A stretch of DNA of 64,000 nucleotides from Phytomonospora sp040655735 (GTDB taxonomy: Bacteria > Actinomycetota > Actinomycetes > Mycobacteriales > Micromonosporaceae): contig NZ_JBFAKK010000006.1 of the NCBI RefSeq assembly GCF_040655735.1, positions 447,253 to 511,252 of the forward strand, written 5' to 3'. Below the pieces are notes generated by a model, which worked only from the letters and a program-made list of their open reading frames with translations, had not been told where the DNA came from and made no database searches. Positions 1-9,257 of this stretch are shown in pieces. The translations under genes and the position numbers were made by a program. Numbering within the stretch: position 1 is the first letter of the stretch; each line of letters begins with the position of its first letter.

Positions 1-590
1 GGAACGACGCAGCGCCGGGCGACCTGGTTGGCGATCTCGCTGCCGTGGTCGCGGCGGACGAGGTGAAGGCACACGTCGACGCCCGAGGCGACGCCGGCCG
101 AGGTGAGGATGTCCCCGTCGTCGACGAACAGGACGTCGGCGTCGACCCGGACCTTCGGGAACAGCGCCTGGAAGTGGCCGGCGTGGTGCCAGTGGGTGGT
201 CGCGGGGCGGCCGTCGAGGAGTCCGGCGGCGGCCAGGACGTATGAGGCGACGCAGATGGACACGACGCGGGTGCCGGGCCGGATGCGGGCGAGTCCGGCG
301 GCGACTTCGGGCCGCAGGACGCCGCTGTCGTAGACGGGGTCGGTGTCGTCGTGGGCCGGCGGGATGATCACCGTGTCGGCGGTCTCCAGTGCCTCGGGGC
401 CGTGGTCGGGCGTGATGGCGAAGTCCGCCGCGCTGCGTACCGGTCCGCCGTCGAGGGTGCACGTGACCGTCTCGTAGAGGGCGCGGTCGCCGGGGCCGAG
501 GGCGGTGCCGAGGATGCGCGAGGGGATCCCGAGTTCGAAGGGGATGACGGCGGGCAGGGCGAGGACGGCGACCTTGTGCGCGATGACCAT
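1..590 (-). CDS. GlxA-family transcriptional regulator, N-terminal part (partial)
   Basis: Read from the ATG at 590 leftwards, the frame stays open to the window edge, so only about 196 N-terminal residues are present. They form a DJ-1/PfpI-like domain: VAVLALPAVIPFELGIP at the start, VVSICVASYVLAAAGLLDGR around the nucleophile-elbow Cys, then ATTHWHH. This matches GlxA/FtrA-type regulators, in which such a domain precedes an AraC-type DNA-binding domain; that part lies outside the window. The gene diverges from the oxidoreductase at 697, so it may regulate it (inference). A stand-alone PfpI-family protein cannot be excluded without the missing end. Confidence 0.75.
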   Translation of the reverse strand, partial: MVIAHKVAVLALPAVIPFELGIPSRILGTALGPGDRALYETVTCTLDGGPVRSAADFAITPDHGPEALETADTVIIPPAHDDTDPVYDSGVLRPEVAAGLARIRPGTRVVSICVASYVLAAAGLLDGRPATTHWHHAGHFQALFPKVRVDADVLFVDDGDILTSAGVASGVDVCLHLVRRDHGSEIANQVARRCVV

Positions 591-696
591 GGCCCGATTC
601 TTTCAGATGTCGACCCACGGGCCGTTTACCGGTGGTCGGCCTTCATCGCAGGCTGGAGGCGTGCACCGTCGGGGTGCCGAGACGAGGAGGAAAGAG

Positions 697-1629
697 ATGG
701 CGACGATGCGCGCTGTACTGCCCGGTCCGGACGGACTCGCCGTGGGCGAGGTGGACCGTCCGGAACCGGGTCCGGTCGAAGTGCTGGTGCGGGTGCACGC
801 GGCGAGCGTGAACCCGACCGACGTCAAGACCGTCGAGAACGGACGGCGCATGGACGGCGGGGCGGCCACCACGCCCGGCTACGACGTGTCGGGCGTGGTC
901 GAGGCGGTCGGCGCGGGCGTCCGGCTCTACCGGCCCGGCGACGAGGTCTTCGGCATGATCCGCTTCCCGCACCCCGGTCGCGCCTTCGCCGACTACGTCA
1001 CCGCTCCCCCGCGCCACCTGGCGCTCAAGCCGGCCGGCGTGGATCACGTGCACGCCGCCGCGCTGCCGCTGGTCTCGCTGACGGCCTGGCAGGCCCTGGT
1101 CGACATCGCGTCGGTCCAGCCCGGCCAGCGGGTACTGATCCACGCGGCGGCCGGAGGTGTCGGCCACGTCGCGGTCCAGCTCGCCAAGGAGCTCGGCGCC
1201 CACGTCATCGGGACCGCCAGCGCCGCCAAGCACGACTTCCTCCGCTCGCTGGGCGCCGACGAGCTGATCGACTACACCGCCACCGACTTCGCCGATGTCC
1301 TCGAAGGCCTCGACGTCGTGGTCGACACCATGGGAGGCGACTACGGCGAGCGGTCCCTGAGCGTGCTCCGGGACGGCGGCGTGCTGGTGAACCTGCTGCC
1401 GCCGGCCTCGCCCGATCTGGTGGACAAGGCCGCCGCGCGCGCGATCCCCGCCGGGTTCATGCTCGTCGAGCCCGACCACGCCGACATGCGCACCATCGCG
1501 CGCCTGGCGGGGTCGGGGAAGCTGCGCGCCGAGACCGACACCGTGCTGCCCCTGGAAGAGGCGCAGAAGGCCCACGACCGTGTGGCCACCGGTCGCGCGA
1601 GGGGCAAGGTCGTGCTCACCACCGTGTGA
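697..1629 (+). CDS. Zinc-less NADP-dependent oxidoreductase (quinone oxidoreductase-like MDR)
   Basis: A 310-residue medium-chain dehydrogenase/reductase. The ATG at 697 was chosen because GAGGAGGAAAGAG lies just in front of it. The N-terminal GroES-like fold carries HAASVNPTDVKT and GYDVSGVVEAVGAGV. The Rossmann part has VLIHAAAGGVGHVAVQLAK for NADP(H) binding, then VVVDTMGG and a C-terminal GKVVLT. The zinc ligands of alcohol dehydrogenases are absent, which places it with quinone oxidoreductases and enoyl reductases that reduce quinones or enones with NADPH. The substrate cannot be told. It is divergent from the GlxA-type regulator. Confidence 0.88.
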   Translation: MATMRAVLPGPDGLAVGEVDRPEPGPVEVLVRVHAASVNPTDVKTVENGRRMDGGAATTPGYDVSGVVEAVGAGVRLYRPGDEVFGMIRFPHPGRAFADYVTAPPRHLALKPAGVDHVHAAALPLVSLTAWQALVDIASVQPGQRVLIHAAAGGVGHVAVQLAKELGAHVIGTASAAKHDFLRSLGADELIDYTATDFADVLEGLDVVVDTMGGDYGERSLSVLRDGGVLVNLLPPASPDLVDKAAARAIPAGFMLVEPDHADMRTIARLAGSGKLRAETDTVLPLEEAQKAHDRVATGRARGKVVLTTV

Positions 1630-1682
1630 TGCAGGCGGGCGCGGCACTCGACGTCGAGCCCGGTGCCGCGCCCGCCGCCCGC

Positions 1683-2588
1683 TCAGGCCGTCCCGTCGCC
1701 GGCACTGCGGATGTGACCGAGCTTGTCAGGGTTGGCGACGCAGAGGAGGCGGGTGATGCGTCCCTCGGCGTCGAGTTCGGCGATGAAGGTCGCGTGGGGC
1801 TTGCCGTCGAGGAAGACGATGCCGCCGGGCTCGCCGTTGATCCAGGTGGGGGCGGCGGTCAGGTTTCCCTCGACGAAGCCGTTCGCCTTCGCCATCGCGC
1901 GCGCCACCCGGCTGCTGCCGCTGATGGGCCGCAGGTTTCCCGCGACCCGGCCGCCGGTGTCGGTGACGACCGTGATGTCGGGGGCGAGGACTTCCAGGAG
2001 GGTGGCGAGGTCACCGTTGATGCTGGCGGTCATGAACCGCTCGGTGACCTCGCGCTGCTTCTCGCGGTCGCTGACGAAGCGGGGGCGCTGCTCGGCGACG
2101 TGGGCGCGGGCCCGTTTCACCAGCTGCCGGACACCGGCCTCGCTGCGGTCGAGGGCCTCACCGATCTCACCGTGGCTGAAACCGAAGGCCTCGCGCAGGA
2201 CGTAGGCGGCCCGTTCGAGCGGCGAAAGGGACTCCAGCAGGACGAGCATCCCCAGCGAGACCGAGTCGCGCAGGGCGGCCAGGGCGCCCGGGTCGCCGGT
2301 GCCGGCGATGACGGGCTCCTCCTCGGTGCTCGGCTCGGGCAGCCAGGAGCCGGTGTAGTCCTCGTGCCGCGACGCGGCGCTGCGCAGCCGGTCGAGGCTC
2401 AGGCGGGTCACGATCGTGACCAGGAAGGCGCGCGGGTTGACGATCTCGGTCTCGGCGCCGGCCTTGTCCCACTTGGGCCAGGCGTCCTGCACGACGTCCT
2501 CGGCGTCGGTGAAACTGCCGAGCATCCGGTAGGCCACGGCGCGCAGCACCGGCCGGTTCTCCTCGAACGTGTCGATCATCGTGCTCAC
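1683..2588 (-). CDS. sigJ: ECF41-group RNA polymerase sigma factor (SigJ-like) with C-terminal SnoaL-like domain
   Basis: About 301 residues. Sigma region 2 is seen in VAYRMLGSFTDAEDVVQDAW and region 4 in LSPLERAAYVLREAFGFS followed by an HTH. The remaining ~120 residues are a SnoaL/NTF2-like domain that ends in the ECF41 hallmark NPDKL (VANPDKLGHI) and carries DTGGRV where the family has its DGGGK-type motif. In ECF41 this domain replaces an anti-sigma factor and tunes activity (family knowledge). The GTG at 2588 lies about ten bases after the GGAGGAGG within the end of the upstream gene; the GTG at 2597 and ATG at 2579 are alternatives. It is co-transcribed with the FAD oxidoreductase from the ECF41-type promoter at 3808-3834, so it is probably self-activating. 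Confidence 0.9.
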   Translation of the reverse strand: MSTMIDTFEENRPVLRAVAYRMLGSFTDAEDVVQDAWPKWDKAGAETEIVNPRAFLVTIVTRLSLDRLRSAASRHEDYTGSWLPEPSTEEEPVIAGTGDPGALAALRDSVSLGMLVLLESLSPLERAAYVLREAFGFSHGEIGEALDRSEAGVRQLVKRARAHVAEQRPRFVSDREKQREVTERFMTASINGDLATLLEVLAPDITVVTDTGGRVAGNLRPISGSSRVARAMAKANGFVEGNLTAAPTWINGEPGGIVFLDGKPHATFIAELDAEGRITRLLCVANPDKLGHIRSAGDGTA

Positions 2589-2593
2589 CCTGC

Positions 2594-3766
2594 TCACGCC
2601 TCCTCCATCGCGCCGGCCGGCCGAACCCTGCGGTGCGGAAGGTAGGGACCGGGACCGGGACCGCCGAACATGAACACCGCCGAGCCGAGTACGAGATCCT
2701 TGTACCAGACGGCGACCCGGCCGCGCAGGACGGCGTTGCGCGGCGACTCGTCGGAGGCGTGCACGAACTGGATGACGGCGTCCTTGCGTCCCAGGCTCAC
2801 GCATTGGTGGATGTGGCGGAAGGTGAAGGGCTCGGGCCGGCCGCCGGAGATGGCCTTGGCGAGGGCGTCGGCGATGTAGGGGCCTTGGAAGCCGCCGGAG
2901 CGGCAGCCGTAGGCGAGGCTGTCGCCCCATGTCCCGGCGAGCGCGGCGGCGTCCCCGATGACGTGGATCCCGGGGTGGGATACCGAGCGGAGGCGGTCGT
3001 CGACGATCGCGCGTCCGGCGCGGTCGACGGTGAGGCCGGCCTCGGCGGCGAGTTCGGGGACGGTGAAGCCGCCGGCCCATACGCACACGTCGAAGTCGAC
3101 GGTGGTGCCGTCGTCGAGGAGGAGCGCCCGCTCGGTGATCTCGGTGACGGCGGCGCCGGAGACCACGTCGACGCCGAGGCGGGTGAAGGCCGCGTCGACG
3201 TGCTCCTTCGCGGCCGGGGAGAGGTGGGCGCCGGGTTCCCCGCGGGAGACGAGCCGGACGGTGAGGCCGGGCCGGGACTCGGCGAACTCCGTGGCGGCCT
3301 CGATGCCGGTGAGCCCGCCTCCGCAGACGACGAGGGTGCCGGTGGTGGCCTCGGCGAGCGCGGCGGCGGTCGAGGGTTCGAGGACGTGGGCGTGCTCGCC
3401 GATACCGGGGACCGAGGTGGTGTCGACGCGGCTGCCGAGGGCGTAGACGAGGGTGTCGTAGGCGATCTCTCGACGGCCCTCGGCGGTATCGACGGTGACC
3501 GTCCGGGCGGTGGTGTCGATGTCGTGGGCGGTGCCGATGACCAGGTCGACGGCCGTCCCGGCGAGGAATCCGGTGAGCGGCAGGGGCGCCAGTTCCTGGC
3601 CGGTGGCAACCTGGTGGAGGCGTGGGCGCTGGACGAACTCGTCGCGTGCGTTGACGAGGGTGACGCCGACCAGTGCGGTGTCGACCCGGCGGGCGAGACG
3701 GGCGGCGGCGGTCAGGCCCGCGTATCCGGCTCCCAGTACGACGACCCGGTGCTCGATGCTGTCCAT
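2594..3766 (-). CDS. FAD-dependent NAD(P)/FAD oxidoreductase (NDH-2-like)
   Basis: A 390-residue flavoprotein with two dinucleotide-binding folds: VVVLGAGYAGLTAAARLARR at the N-terminus for FAD, and LVVCGGGLTGIEAATEFAE in the middle for NAD(P)H. The FAD-contacting IHVIGDAAALAG follows near residue 270. It resembles type II NADH dehydrogenases and related pyridine-nucleotide disulphide oxidoreductases; no redox-active CxxxxC pair is seen. ECF41 sigma genes are typically adjacent to carboxymuconolactone decarboxylase, oxidoreductase or epimerase genes, and this is the oxidoreductase type. The stop codon lies just upstream of the sigma gene start. Confidence 0.87.
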   Translation of the reverse strand: MDSIEHRVVVLGAGYAGLTAAARLARRVDTALVGVTLVNARDEFVQRPRLHQVATGQELAPLPLTGFLAGTAVDLVIGTAHDIDTTARTVTVDTAEGRREIAYDTLVYALGSRVDTTSVPGIGEHAHVLEPSTAAALAEATTGTLVVCGGGLTGIEAATEFAESRPGLTVRLVSRGEPGAHLSPAAKEHVDAAFTRLGVDVVSGAAVTEITERALLLDDGTTVDFDVCVWAGGFTVPELAAEAGLTVDRAGRAIVDDRLRSVSHPGIHVIGDAAALAGTWGDSLAYGCRSGGFQGPYIADALAKAISGGRPEPFTFRHIHQCVSLGRKDAVIQFVHASDESPRNAVLRGRVAVWYKDLVLGSAVFMFGGPGPGPYLPHRRVRPAGAMEEA

Positions 3767-3807
3767 GGCGTGTTCCTCGCTGTTCCTCGGGCGGTGTTCA
3801 CCAAGGA

Positions 3808-3834
3808 GACGCGCCCGGGACGAGAAACGTGACA
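3808..3834 (-). promoter_or_regulatory. ECF41-type promoter of the oxidoreductase-sigma operon
   Basis: On the minus strand TGTCACG (3834-3828) is followed after exactly 16 bases by CGTC (3811-3808). The published ECF41 target motif is TGTCACA-N16-CGTC, so the -35 differs at one base and the spacing is identical. It lies 42 bases before the oxidoreductase start codon and abuts the stop of the upstream SDR gene. Confidence 0.75.
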
Positions 3835-3841
3835 GCGCCGC

Positions 3842-4636
3842 TCAGCTGGGGAAGAAGACGTCGGTGAGAAGGCGTCCGTCGGCGAGGAGGCCGCCGTCGA
3901 CGGGGAGCACGAGGCCGGTGATCCAGGAGGCGTCCTCGGAGGCGAGGAAGGCGACGGCGGCGGCGATGTCCTCGGGTTGCCCCGCGCGGGCCATGGGGTA
4001 GCGGGTGCCGATGTCGTCGATGTCCTGCTTCTTCCACGCGCGGGTGCGAATCGAGCCGGGCGCGACCAGGTTGACGCGGATGGATCCTTCGAGGCCGGCG
4101 GCGAGGCGGGAGCGCGGGGAGTATTCGACGGCGAGGTTCTGGGTGAGGCTCTGCAAGCCGGCCTTGGCCGCGGAGTAGGCGGCCGCGCCGAAGGCGGCGA
4201 TGCCGTTGATGGAGCCGATGGAGACGACGTTGCCGGCCGGCGCGGCGAGCAGGTGCGGGAGCGCGGCCTTGACGCAGCGGACGGCGCCGAGCAGCGTCGG
4301 GTCGACCTGGCGGTGCCACTCCTCCTCGTCGAGGTCGTCGAACTTCGGCCGGCCCGCGACGCCGACGTTGTTCACCAGTACGTCGAGCCTGCCGTGCGCC
4401 TCCATGGCGGCGGCCACCGCGGCGTCGACGCTCTCCCGGTCGGTGACGTCGCAGGCGACCGGGACGGCCCTGGCGCCCTCGGCGGTCAGTTCGGTGGCGG
4501 TCGCCTCGGCGGCCGCGAGGTCGATGTCGGAAACGGTCACGGCCGCTCCCTCGGCCGCGAGCCTGCGGGCGACGGCTCGCCCGATGCCGCGCGCCGCGCC
4601 GGTGACGAGGACGGCACGGTCGTCGAATCGCCGCAT
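3842..4636 (-). CDS. SDR-family oxidoreductase
   Basis: A 264-residue classical short-chain dehydrogenase/reductase. The cofactor loop is VTGAARGIGRAVARRLA (TGxxxGIG, residues 12-18), followed by NNVG and the catalytic YSAAK tetrad part. PVDGG near the end is also typical. The ATG at 4636 follows GGAGG at a suitable distance. The acidic residue after the second beta strand (SDID) suggests NAD(H) rather than NADP(H). It lies upstream of the ECF41 operon on the same strand, but that operon has its own promoter between them. The substrate is unknown. Confidence 0.88.
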   Translation of the reverse strand: MRRFDDRAVLVTGAARGIGRAVARRLAAEGAAVTVSDIDLAAAEATATELTAEGARAVPVACDVTDRESVDAAVAAAMEAHGRLDVLVNNVGVAGRPKFDDLDEEEWHRQVDPTLLGAVRCVKAALPHLLAAPAGNVVSIGSINGIAAFGAAAYSAAKAGLQSLTQNLAVEYSPRSRLAAGLEGSIRVNLVAPGSIRTRAWKKQDIDDIGTRYPMARAGQPEDIAAAVAFLASEDASWITGLVLPVDGGLLADGRLLTDVFFPS

Positions 4637-4760
4637 GGGACACCTCCGGGGTCGATGAATGCGTCCACAGTAGAGCTTCCCGGATCCGTTGTGCGGATTC
4701 CTGACTCGCCGTCGGCGATCTTGATCTGGTAGCTTTCCGGACTTCGTGTCCGGAGGTCCG

Positions 4761-5975
4761 ATGCTCACCACTCTGCGGCGGCGCGTGTTCGGCGACGCCG
4801 ACTATCGCCGCTACCTGCTGCTGCTCACCGTCACCGGCGCGGCCGGCTCGGCCGGGATGCCCCTGGTGCCGCTGTTCTTGTCGCAGGAGCTCGGCGCGAG
4901 CCTCGCCGAGGTCGGTGTCCTGACCGTCTCCGGGCTGCTCGGCGTCGCCGTCAACCTTCCCGTCGGCAGGCTCAGCGACCGCCTTCGCTCGCGCCGGCCG
5001 CTGATGCTGGTCTTCGCCTCATGCATGGGACTCGGCTGGGCACTCCTCGGTTTCGCGTCCTCCTTCTGGGTCGCGATCGGCATCTACGCGGTGCTCCTGT
5101 CGGCCCCCTTCGGAACGCTCAACGCGCAGATCTTCGCCGCCCTCAACGACACCATGCGCGAGCGCGGAGAGTCCCGGCCGTCGACGATCAACACGACCCT
5201 GCGCGGCGGCTACTCCTTCGGCTACATGCTCGGACCCGTCCTGAGCACCGTGCTGGCCGCGAGCGTGGGCATCCGCGCCGCGTTCTGGATCGCCGTGGCC
5301 GCCTACGCCCTCGTCGTCGTCCTCGCGTCGCGAATCCGCCCGGGCGCGGGTCCGCGCGCGACGGACACCGGCGAGAACGGCGCGAAGCGCACCGGGATCC
5401 TCCCGCTGGCGCTGTTCGCGTGCGGGCTGAGCATGGTCATCGTCGGAGACATGCTCCGCGACGTCTACCTGCCCATCTACGTCGTGGAGTACCTGCACCA
5501 GAGCACGGTCGCCTTCGGCGTGCTGATCGCCGCCATCGCCGGACTCGAGGTCGTCGTATTCCCGCTGGTCGGCGCGCTGGCCGACCGCTTCGGCATCGAA
5601 CGCGTCATCGTCGCCGCTCTCGCCATCGGCGTCGTGGCCTACGCCGTCCTGGCCTCCAGCACGCAGATGTGGCAGGTCTGGCTGTTCCGCCTGCTGCAGG
5701 TCGTGCTGTTCGCCGCGACCATCGGGCTCGGCCTCAGCTACGCCCAGGGGCTCGTCCCCGGGCGGGCCGGACTGGCGTCGGCGACATTCTTCAGCGCGCA
5801 GACCGCCGCGCGACCCGTCAGCGGACTGGTGGGCGCCGCGGCGGTCGGCGGCCTGTCCCTGCCGGGGATCTTCTGGGTGCCGGCGGGACTGTGCGCGCTG
5901 TGCCTGGTGGTCTTCGCGGCGACCTCCCTGCGCGGGCGCAAGCCAGTTCACGAGGAGGCCGGGGTGAGCGTGTGA
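4761..5975 (+). CDS. MFS transporter, SetA/SotB-like sugar or drug efflux type
   Basis: About 404 residues, with some twelve hydrophobic segments and the MFS loop 2-3 motif GRLSDRLRSRRPLM. A second copy-like loop, GALADRFGIERVI, lies in the C-terminal half. The pattern (PLVPLFLSQELGASLAEVGV, GYMLGPVLS) recalls SET-family sugar efflux proteins. The ATG at 4761 is preceded by GGAGG at 4752-4756; the GTG at 4746 is upstream of that site and less likely. It is convergent with the glycosyltransferase, only six bases separating the two stops. The substrate is not predictable. Confidence 0.85.
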   Translation: MLTTLRRRVFGDADYRRYLLLLTVTGAAGSAGMPLVPLFLSQELGASLAEVGVLTVSGLLGVAVNLPVGRLSDRLRSRRPLMLVFASCMGLGWALLGFASSFWVAIGIYAVLLSAPFGTLNAQIFAALNDTMRERGESRPSTINTTLRGGYSFGYMLGPVLSTVLAASVGIRAAFWIAVAAYALVVVLASRIRPGAGPRATDTGENGAKRTGILPLALFACGLSMVIVGDMLRDVYLPIYVVEYLHQSTVAFGVLIAAIAGLEVVVFPLVGALADRFGIERVIVAALAIGVVAYAVLASSTQMWQVWLFRLLQVVLFAATIGLGLSYAQGLVPGRAGLASATFFSAQTAARPVSGLVGAAAVGGLSLPGIFWVPAGLCALCLVVFAATSLRGRKPVHEEAGVSV

Positions 5976-5981
5976 ACGGAC

Positions 5982-7868
5982 CTAACGGCGCAGCTTCGCC
6001 AGCAGCTTCGTCAGACGCGGCAGGACCCGCAGCTGCACCGGCCTGCCCTTCTGGTTGACGACGGCGACCTCGCGGCGCAGATCGCCGATCCGCACCTCGG
6101 CACGGACCTCCCACGCGCCCGGACGCACGCGCAGGATCGGCAGCGACAGGCTCGCGGTCAGCCGGAAGGCGCCGGACTCGACCGTCACGGCCGTCGGCAT
6201 CGTCAGCCGCGCCGAGCCCCGGGCGAGCACGATCGCCGCCTCAGTGCGGCGGGCGTCCTTAGGCGGCGGGTAATCGGCCACCACGCGCAGGCTGGTCGTG
6301 GTGCTGCGCAGGCTCACCAGGCGCGGTGAGGGATAGCTGGAGTGGACCCGTTCGCCCAGATCGAGGCCCAGGTTGCCGTGCTTGCTGAAGAAGGTCGTGG
6401 CGACGACCGACCCTCCCGGGCGCCGGACCTCGTGCGAGTCGGCGGCGGTCTCCACCGACTCGGCCCGCCGCGCGCCGAGGCGCCTCTCCCGCCGAACCCC
6501 CTCGGCCGAGATCGAGACGGACAGGTCCCACAACCCGTCGGCGAGCGCCTTGCCCCCGGCGGCCTTCGAGACGTCCACGAAGGCTTCGAAGGAGGTGCCG
6601 CCACCGGCAGGGGTGGCCTCGACGTGGTGCCCGGTCTTGCCGTCGCGGGCGCGCACGATCACGGAGACGGTCTGCGGCCGGTCGCTCAGGTCCGGCAGCA
6701 CGGCCTCGAAGCCGATGGTCAGGCCGCGCTCGCTCCACGCCAGCGAGGTCAGGCGGTGCTCGACGGCCAGCCGGTCGGTCAGGTCGTAGACCGAGTCGGG
6801 GACGCGCAGGGTCTCGTCGCGGAAAAAGTTCAGCGGCCGGTAGACCCGCTCGCCGTCGACGACCGCGGCCGGCGACTCGGTCTTCAGAAGGTCGGGAAGA
6901 GCCTCCTGGAAGGCCTCGAACTCCCCTTCGGCGATGAGGTGGGACATGAGACGCCGGCGGGGGTCGAGTTTGGCGAGGACGCCGTCGGTCAGGCAGTCCT
7001 TGAGCACCGCGCGGGCGAGCTCGAAGGTCTCGCGTTTCTCGGCGGGGGTCAGTTCGCGCGCCCAGTAGGCGGAGAAGAGCGTGAGCACGGCGGTGCGGAC
7101 GTGCCGGGCCATGAGGTGGTCGCGTTTCGGGCCCGGCGGGACGTGATCGGCGACGATGGCGACCAGGTCGGCCGCGACCGCGTGGAGGGCCGGGTAGTCG
7201 GGCCGCTGGGAGGTCGCGTTGGAACCGTCGGGGCGCGTGCGCAGGTAGTAGCAGTCGTAGTCGGCGAGGATCGAGATGACCTCGGCGTTGAGGTAGCAGC
7301 GGCTGGTGAAGGGCCCGTCCTCGCGGCGGGCGACGCCTTCGGGGAAGCGGATGCCGTGGCGCTCGATCATCTCGCGCCGGAAGAGCTTCCACGGGCCGAG
7401 GCTGTTGAAGACGTTCGACTTGTACAGGTCGACCTTGTCCGCCGAGCGACCGAACATCGACTTCGGGGCGCGGTCGCGGTGTCCGGGAGGCGTGGCCATG
7501 CGGCCGAGCAGGACGTCCGAGGACGCGCGCTCGGCCATGGCGACCATGCGTTCGAGGGCCTCGTCGCCGAGGTAGTCGTCGGCGTCGAGGAAGAAGACGT
7601 AGGTGCCCTTGGCGCGATCGAGACCGAAGTTGCGCGGGCCGCCGGGGCCGCCGGAGTTCTCGGGAAGGCGGTGGACCCGAAGCTCGGGGAAGTCGGCGGC
7701 GAGTCTTTCGAGTTCTTCCCAGCTGCCGTCACGGGAGCGGTCGTCGACGGCGATGACCTCGATGTTGTCCGTCCCGATCGTCTGGCGCCGCACCGAGGCG
7801 ACGCATTCGGCGAGCCAGGGCCGGACGTCGAAGACCGGGATGATGACCGTCACAAGAGGGGCAGGCAC
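5982..7868 (-). CDS. Family 2 glycosyltransferase with long C-terminal extension
   Basis: A 628-residue protein starting at GTG 7868. The N-terminal GT-A domain has VTVIIPVFDVRPWLAECV, the nucleotide-binding pair D42-D43 (VIAVDDRSRDGSW) and the metal-binding DADD at 95-98 (VFFLDADDYLGDE). About 300 further residues, rich in beta-type patterns (SVSISAEGVRR, LRVVADYPPP), have no recognised motif. They resemble the extensions of polymerising GT2 enzymes of wall teichoic acid or capsule synthesis, as in TarQ/TarS-like proteins, but that is inference. There is no signal peptide, so it is probably cytoplasmic or peripheral. Confidence 0.85.
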   Translation of the reverse strand: MPAPLVTVIIPVFDVRPWLAECVASVRRQTIGTDNIEVIAVDDRSRDGSWEELERLAADFPELRVHRLPENSGGPGGPRNFGLDRAKGTYVFFLDADDYLGDEALERMVAMAERASSDVLLGRMATPPGHRDRAPKSMFGRSADKVDLYKSNVFNSLGPWKLFRREMIERHGIRFPEGVARREDGPFTSRCYLNAEVISILADYDCYYLRTRPDGSNATSQRPDYPALHAVAADLVAIVADHVPPGPKRDHLMARHVRTAVLTLFSAYWARELTPAEKRETFELARAVLKDCLTDGVLAKLDPRRRLMSHLIAEGEFEAFQEALPDLLKTESPAAVVDGERVYRPLNFFRDETLRVPDSVYDLTDRLAVEHRLTSLAWSERGLTIGFEAVLPDLSDRPQTVSVIVRARDGKTGHHVEATPAGGGTSFEAFVDVSKAAGGKALADGLWDLSVSISAEGVRRERRLGARRAESVETAADSHEVRRPGGSVVATTFFSKHGNLGLDLGERVHSSYPSPRLVSLRSTTTSLRVVADYPPPKDARRTEAAIVLARGSARLTMPTAVTVESGAFRLTASLSLPILRVRPGAWEVRAEVRIGDLRREVAVVNQKGRPVQLRVLPRLTKLLAKLRR

Positions 7869-8009
7869 ATGCGGATCCTAGCGGTGCGTGTCCGCCCGGT
7901 CCCCGCAGCGGCATAGATCAACTTCAGTCCATGTTCGAGTCGCGTCCTGTCACCCCCCACCGGTACTCTGCGCCACCGGAGCCCTTTCGCTCCGGGAGCA
8001 GAAGACGAG

Positions 8010-9257
8010 GTGCCCGAGATTCCCACCGCAGAGCGAGTCCTCACCATCAGCCGCGTCGAGGCGAGGCGGCTGGCCATCTCGCGCCAGCACCTCGCCGCGG
8101 TCCGTCCGCGCGCCGACGACGAGGGCCTGCGCACGGTGCTGCGCGCGCTGCGCTACCTCCAGCTCGACCCGATCAGTGTGGTCGCGCCGAGCCACGACCT
8201 GGTCGTGTGGAGCAGGCTCGGGCCCACCGCCGGGGCGGGACTGCGCCGGCTGTGGTGGGAGGACCGGTGGCTGTTCGAGTACTGGGCCCACGCCGCCGCG
8301 ATCGTGCTCACCGAGGACTACCCGCTGCACCGGGCGACGATGGACGCCCACCCGCCCGCCAACTTCACCGCGATCAAAGCGTGGGTGGAGGCCAACGGCC
8401 GCCTGCTCGGCCATGTCCTCGAGCGCCTCGGTGAGGGCGTCGCACTGCCCACCGACGCCTTCGACGACTGCGCCGATGTGTCCTGGGAGTCCACCGGCTG
8501 GACGGCCGGCCGCAACGTCGAGCGCATGCTGGCCCACCTGTGGCGGCAGGGCCGGATCATGGTCGCCGGCCGCGCCGGCGGCAAGCGCCTGTGGGGACTG
8601 CCCGAGGCCTGCCTGCCCACCGGCACCGACCGGGTCGCGATGTCGCCCGTCGAGAAGGTCACCGCGGCCACCGAGCACACCCTCCGCGCGCTCGGCGCGG
8701 CCCGCCCGCTCGACATCCGCCAGTACTTCCTGCGCGGCGACTATGTGGGGCTGCCGGCGATCCTGCGCTCGCTCACCGAACAGGGCCGCGTCGTCCCCGT
8801 TCGCGTGGACGGCACCGCCGCCAAGGAGACCTGGTACGTCCACGCCGAGGCGCTCGCCGGGCTCGACGCGATCCGCGCCGGAGAGTGGGAGGGCCGGACC
8901 GCCCTGCTGTCGCCCTTCGACAACCTCATCAACGACCGGCGCCTCACCGAGCGGCTGTGGGGTTTCGCGTTCCGCAACGAGATGTACGTTCCGAAGGCCC
9001 AGCGCGAGTACGGCTACTACCTCATGCCGGTCCTGCACGGCGACCGGCTCGTCGGGCGCCTCGCCCCCAGGCACGACCGCAAGCGCGGCGTGCTGGTCAT
9101 CGAGGGCCTGTTCCTGGAACCCGACGTCGAAGCGACCGCCGCGCTCCGCCGGGCGGTGTCGGCCGAGATCGCCGACCTGGCCGCGCTCACCGGAGCCTCC
9201 GCGATCGAGTACGGCGTCGTCCCGGACCGTTGGAGGACGGCGCTGGTTCGCGACTGA
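8010..9257 (+). CDS. Winged-helix DNA glycosylase of the AlkZ/YcaQ family
   Basis: A 415-residue protein from GTG 8010. The QxD active-site motif of AlkZ/YcaQ glycosylases is present as Q51-L52-D53 (RYLQLDPISVV). LRRLWWEDRWLFEYW and the C-terminal TALLSPFDNLINDRRLTERL followed by GYYLMPVL are also typical. Members excise alkylated bases and unhook interstrand crosslinks; in Streptomyces AlkZ protects against azinomycin. The precise lesion is not inferable here. No toxic natural-product cluster is visible alongside. Confidence 0.88.
   Translation: MPEIPTAERVLTISRVEARRLAISRQHLAAVRPRADDEGLRTVLRALRYLQLDPISVVAPSHDLVVWSRLGPTAGAGLRRLWWEDRWLFEYWAHAAAIVLTEDYPLHRATMDAHPPANFTAIKAWVEANGRLLGHVLERLGEGVALPTDAFDDCADVSWESTGWTAGRNVERMLAHLWRQGRIMVAGRAGGKRLWGLPEACLPTGTDRVAMSPVEKVTAATEHTLRALGAARPLDIRQYFLRGDYVGLPAILRSLTEQGRVVPVRVDGTAAKETWYVHAEALAGLDAIRAGEWEGRTALLSPFDNLINDRRLTERLWGFAFRNEMYVPKAQREYGYYLMPVLHGDRLVGRLAPRHDRKRGVLVIEGLFLEPDVEATAALRRAVSAEIADLAALTGASAIEYGVVPDRWRTALVRD

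Noticed and set aside
351..2645. 764-residue plus-strand frame
   Set aside because: It runs through the quinone-oxidoreductase gene out of frame and antisense to the sigma gene; its translation is Arg-rich low complexity.
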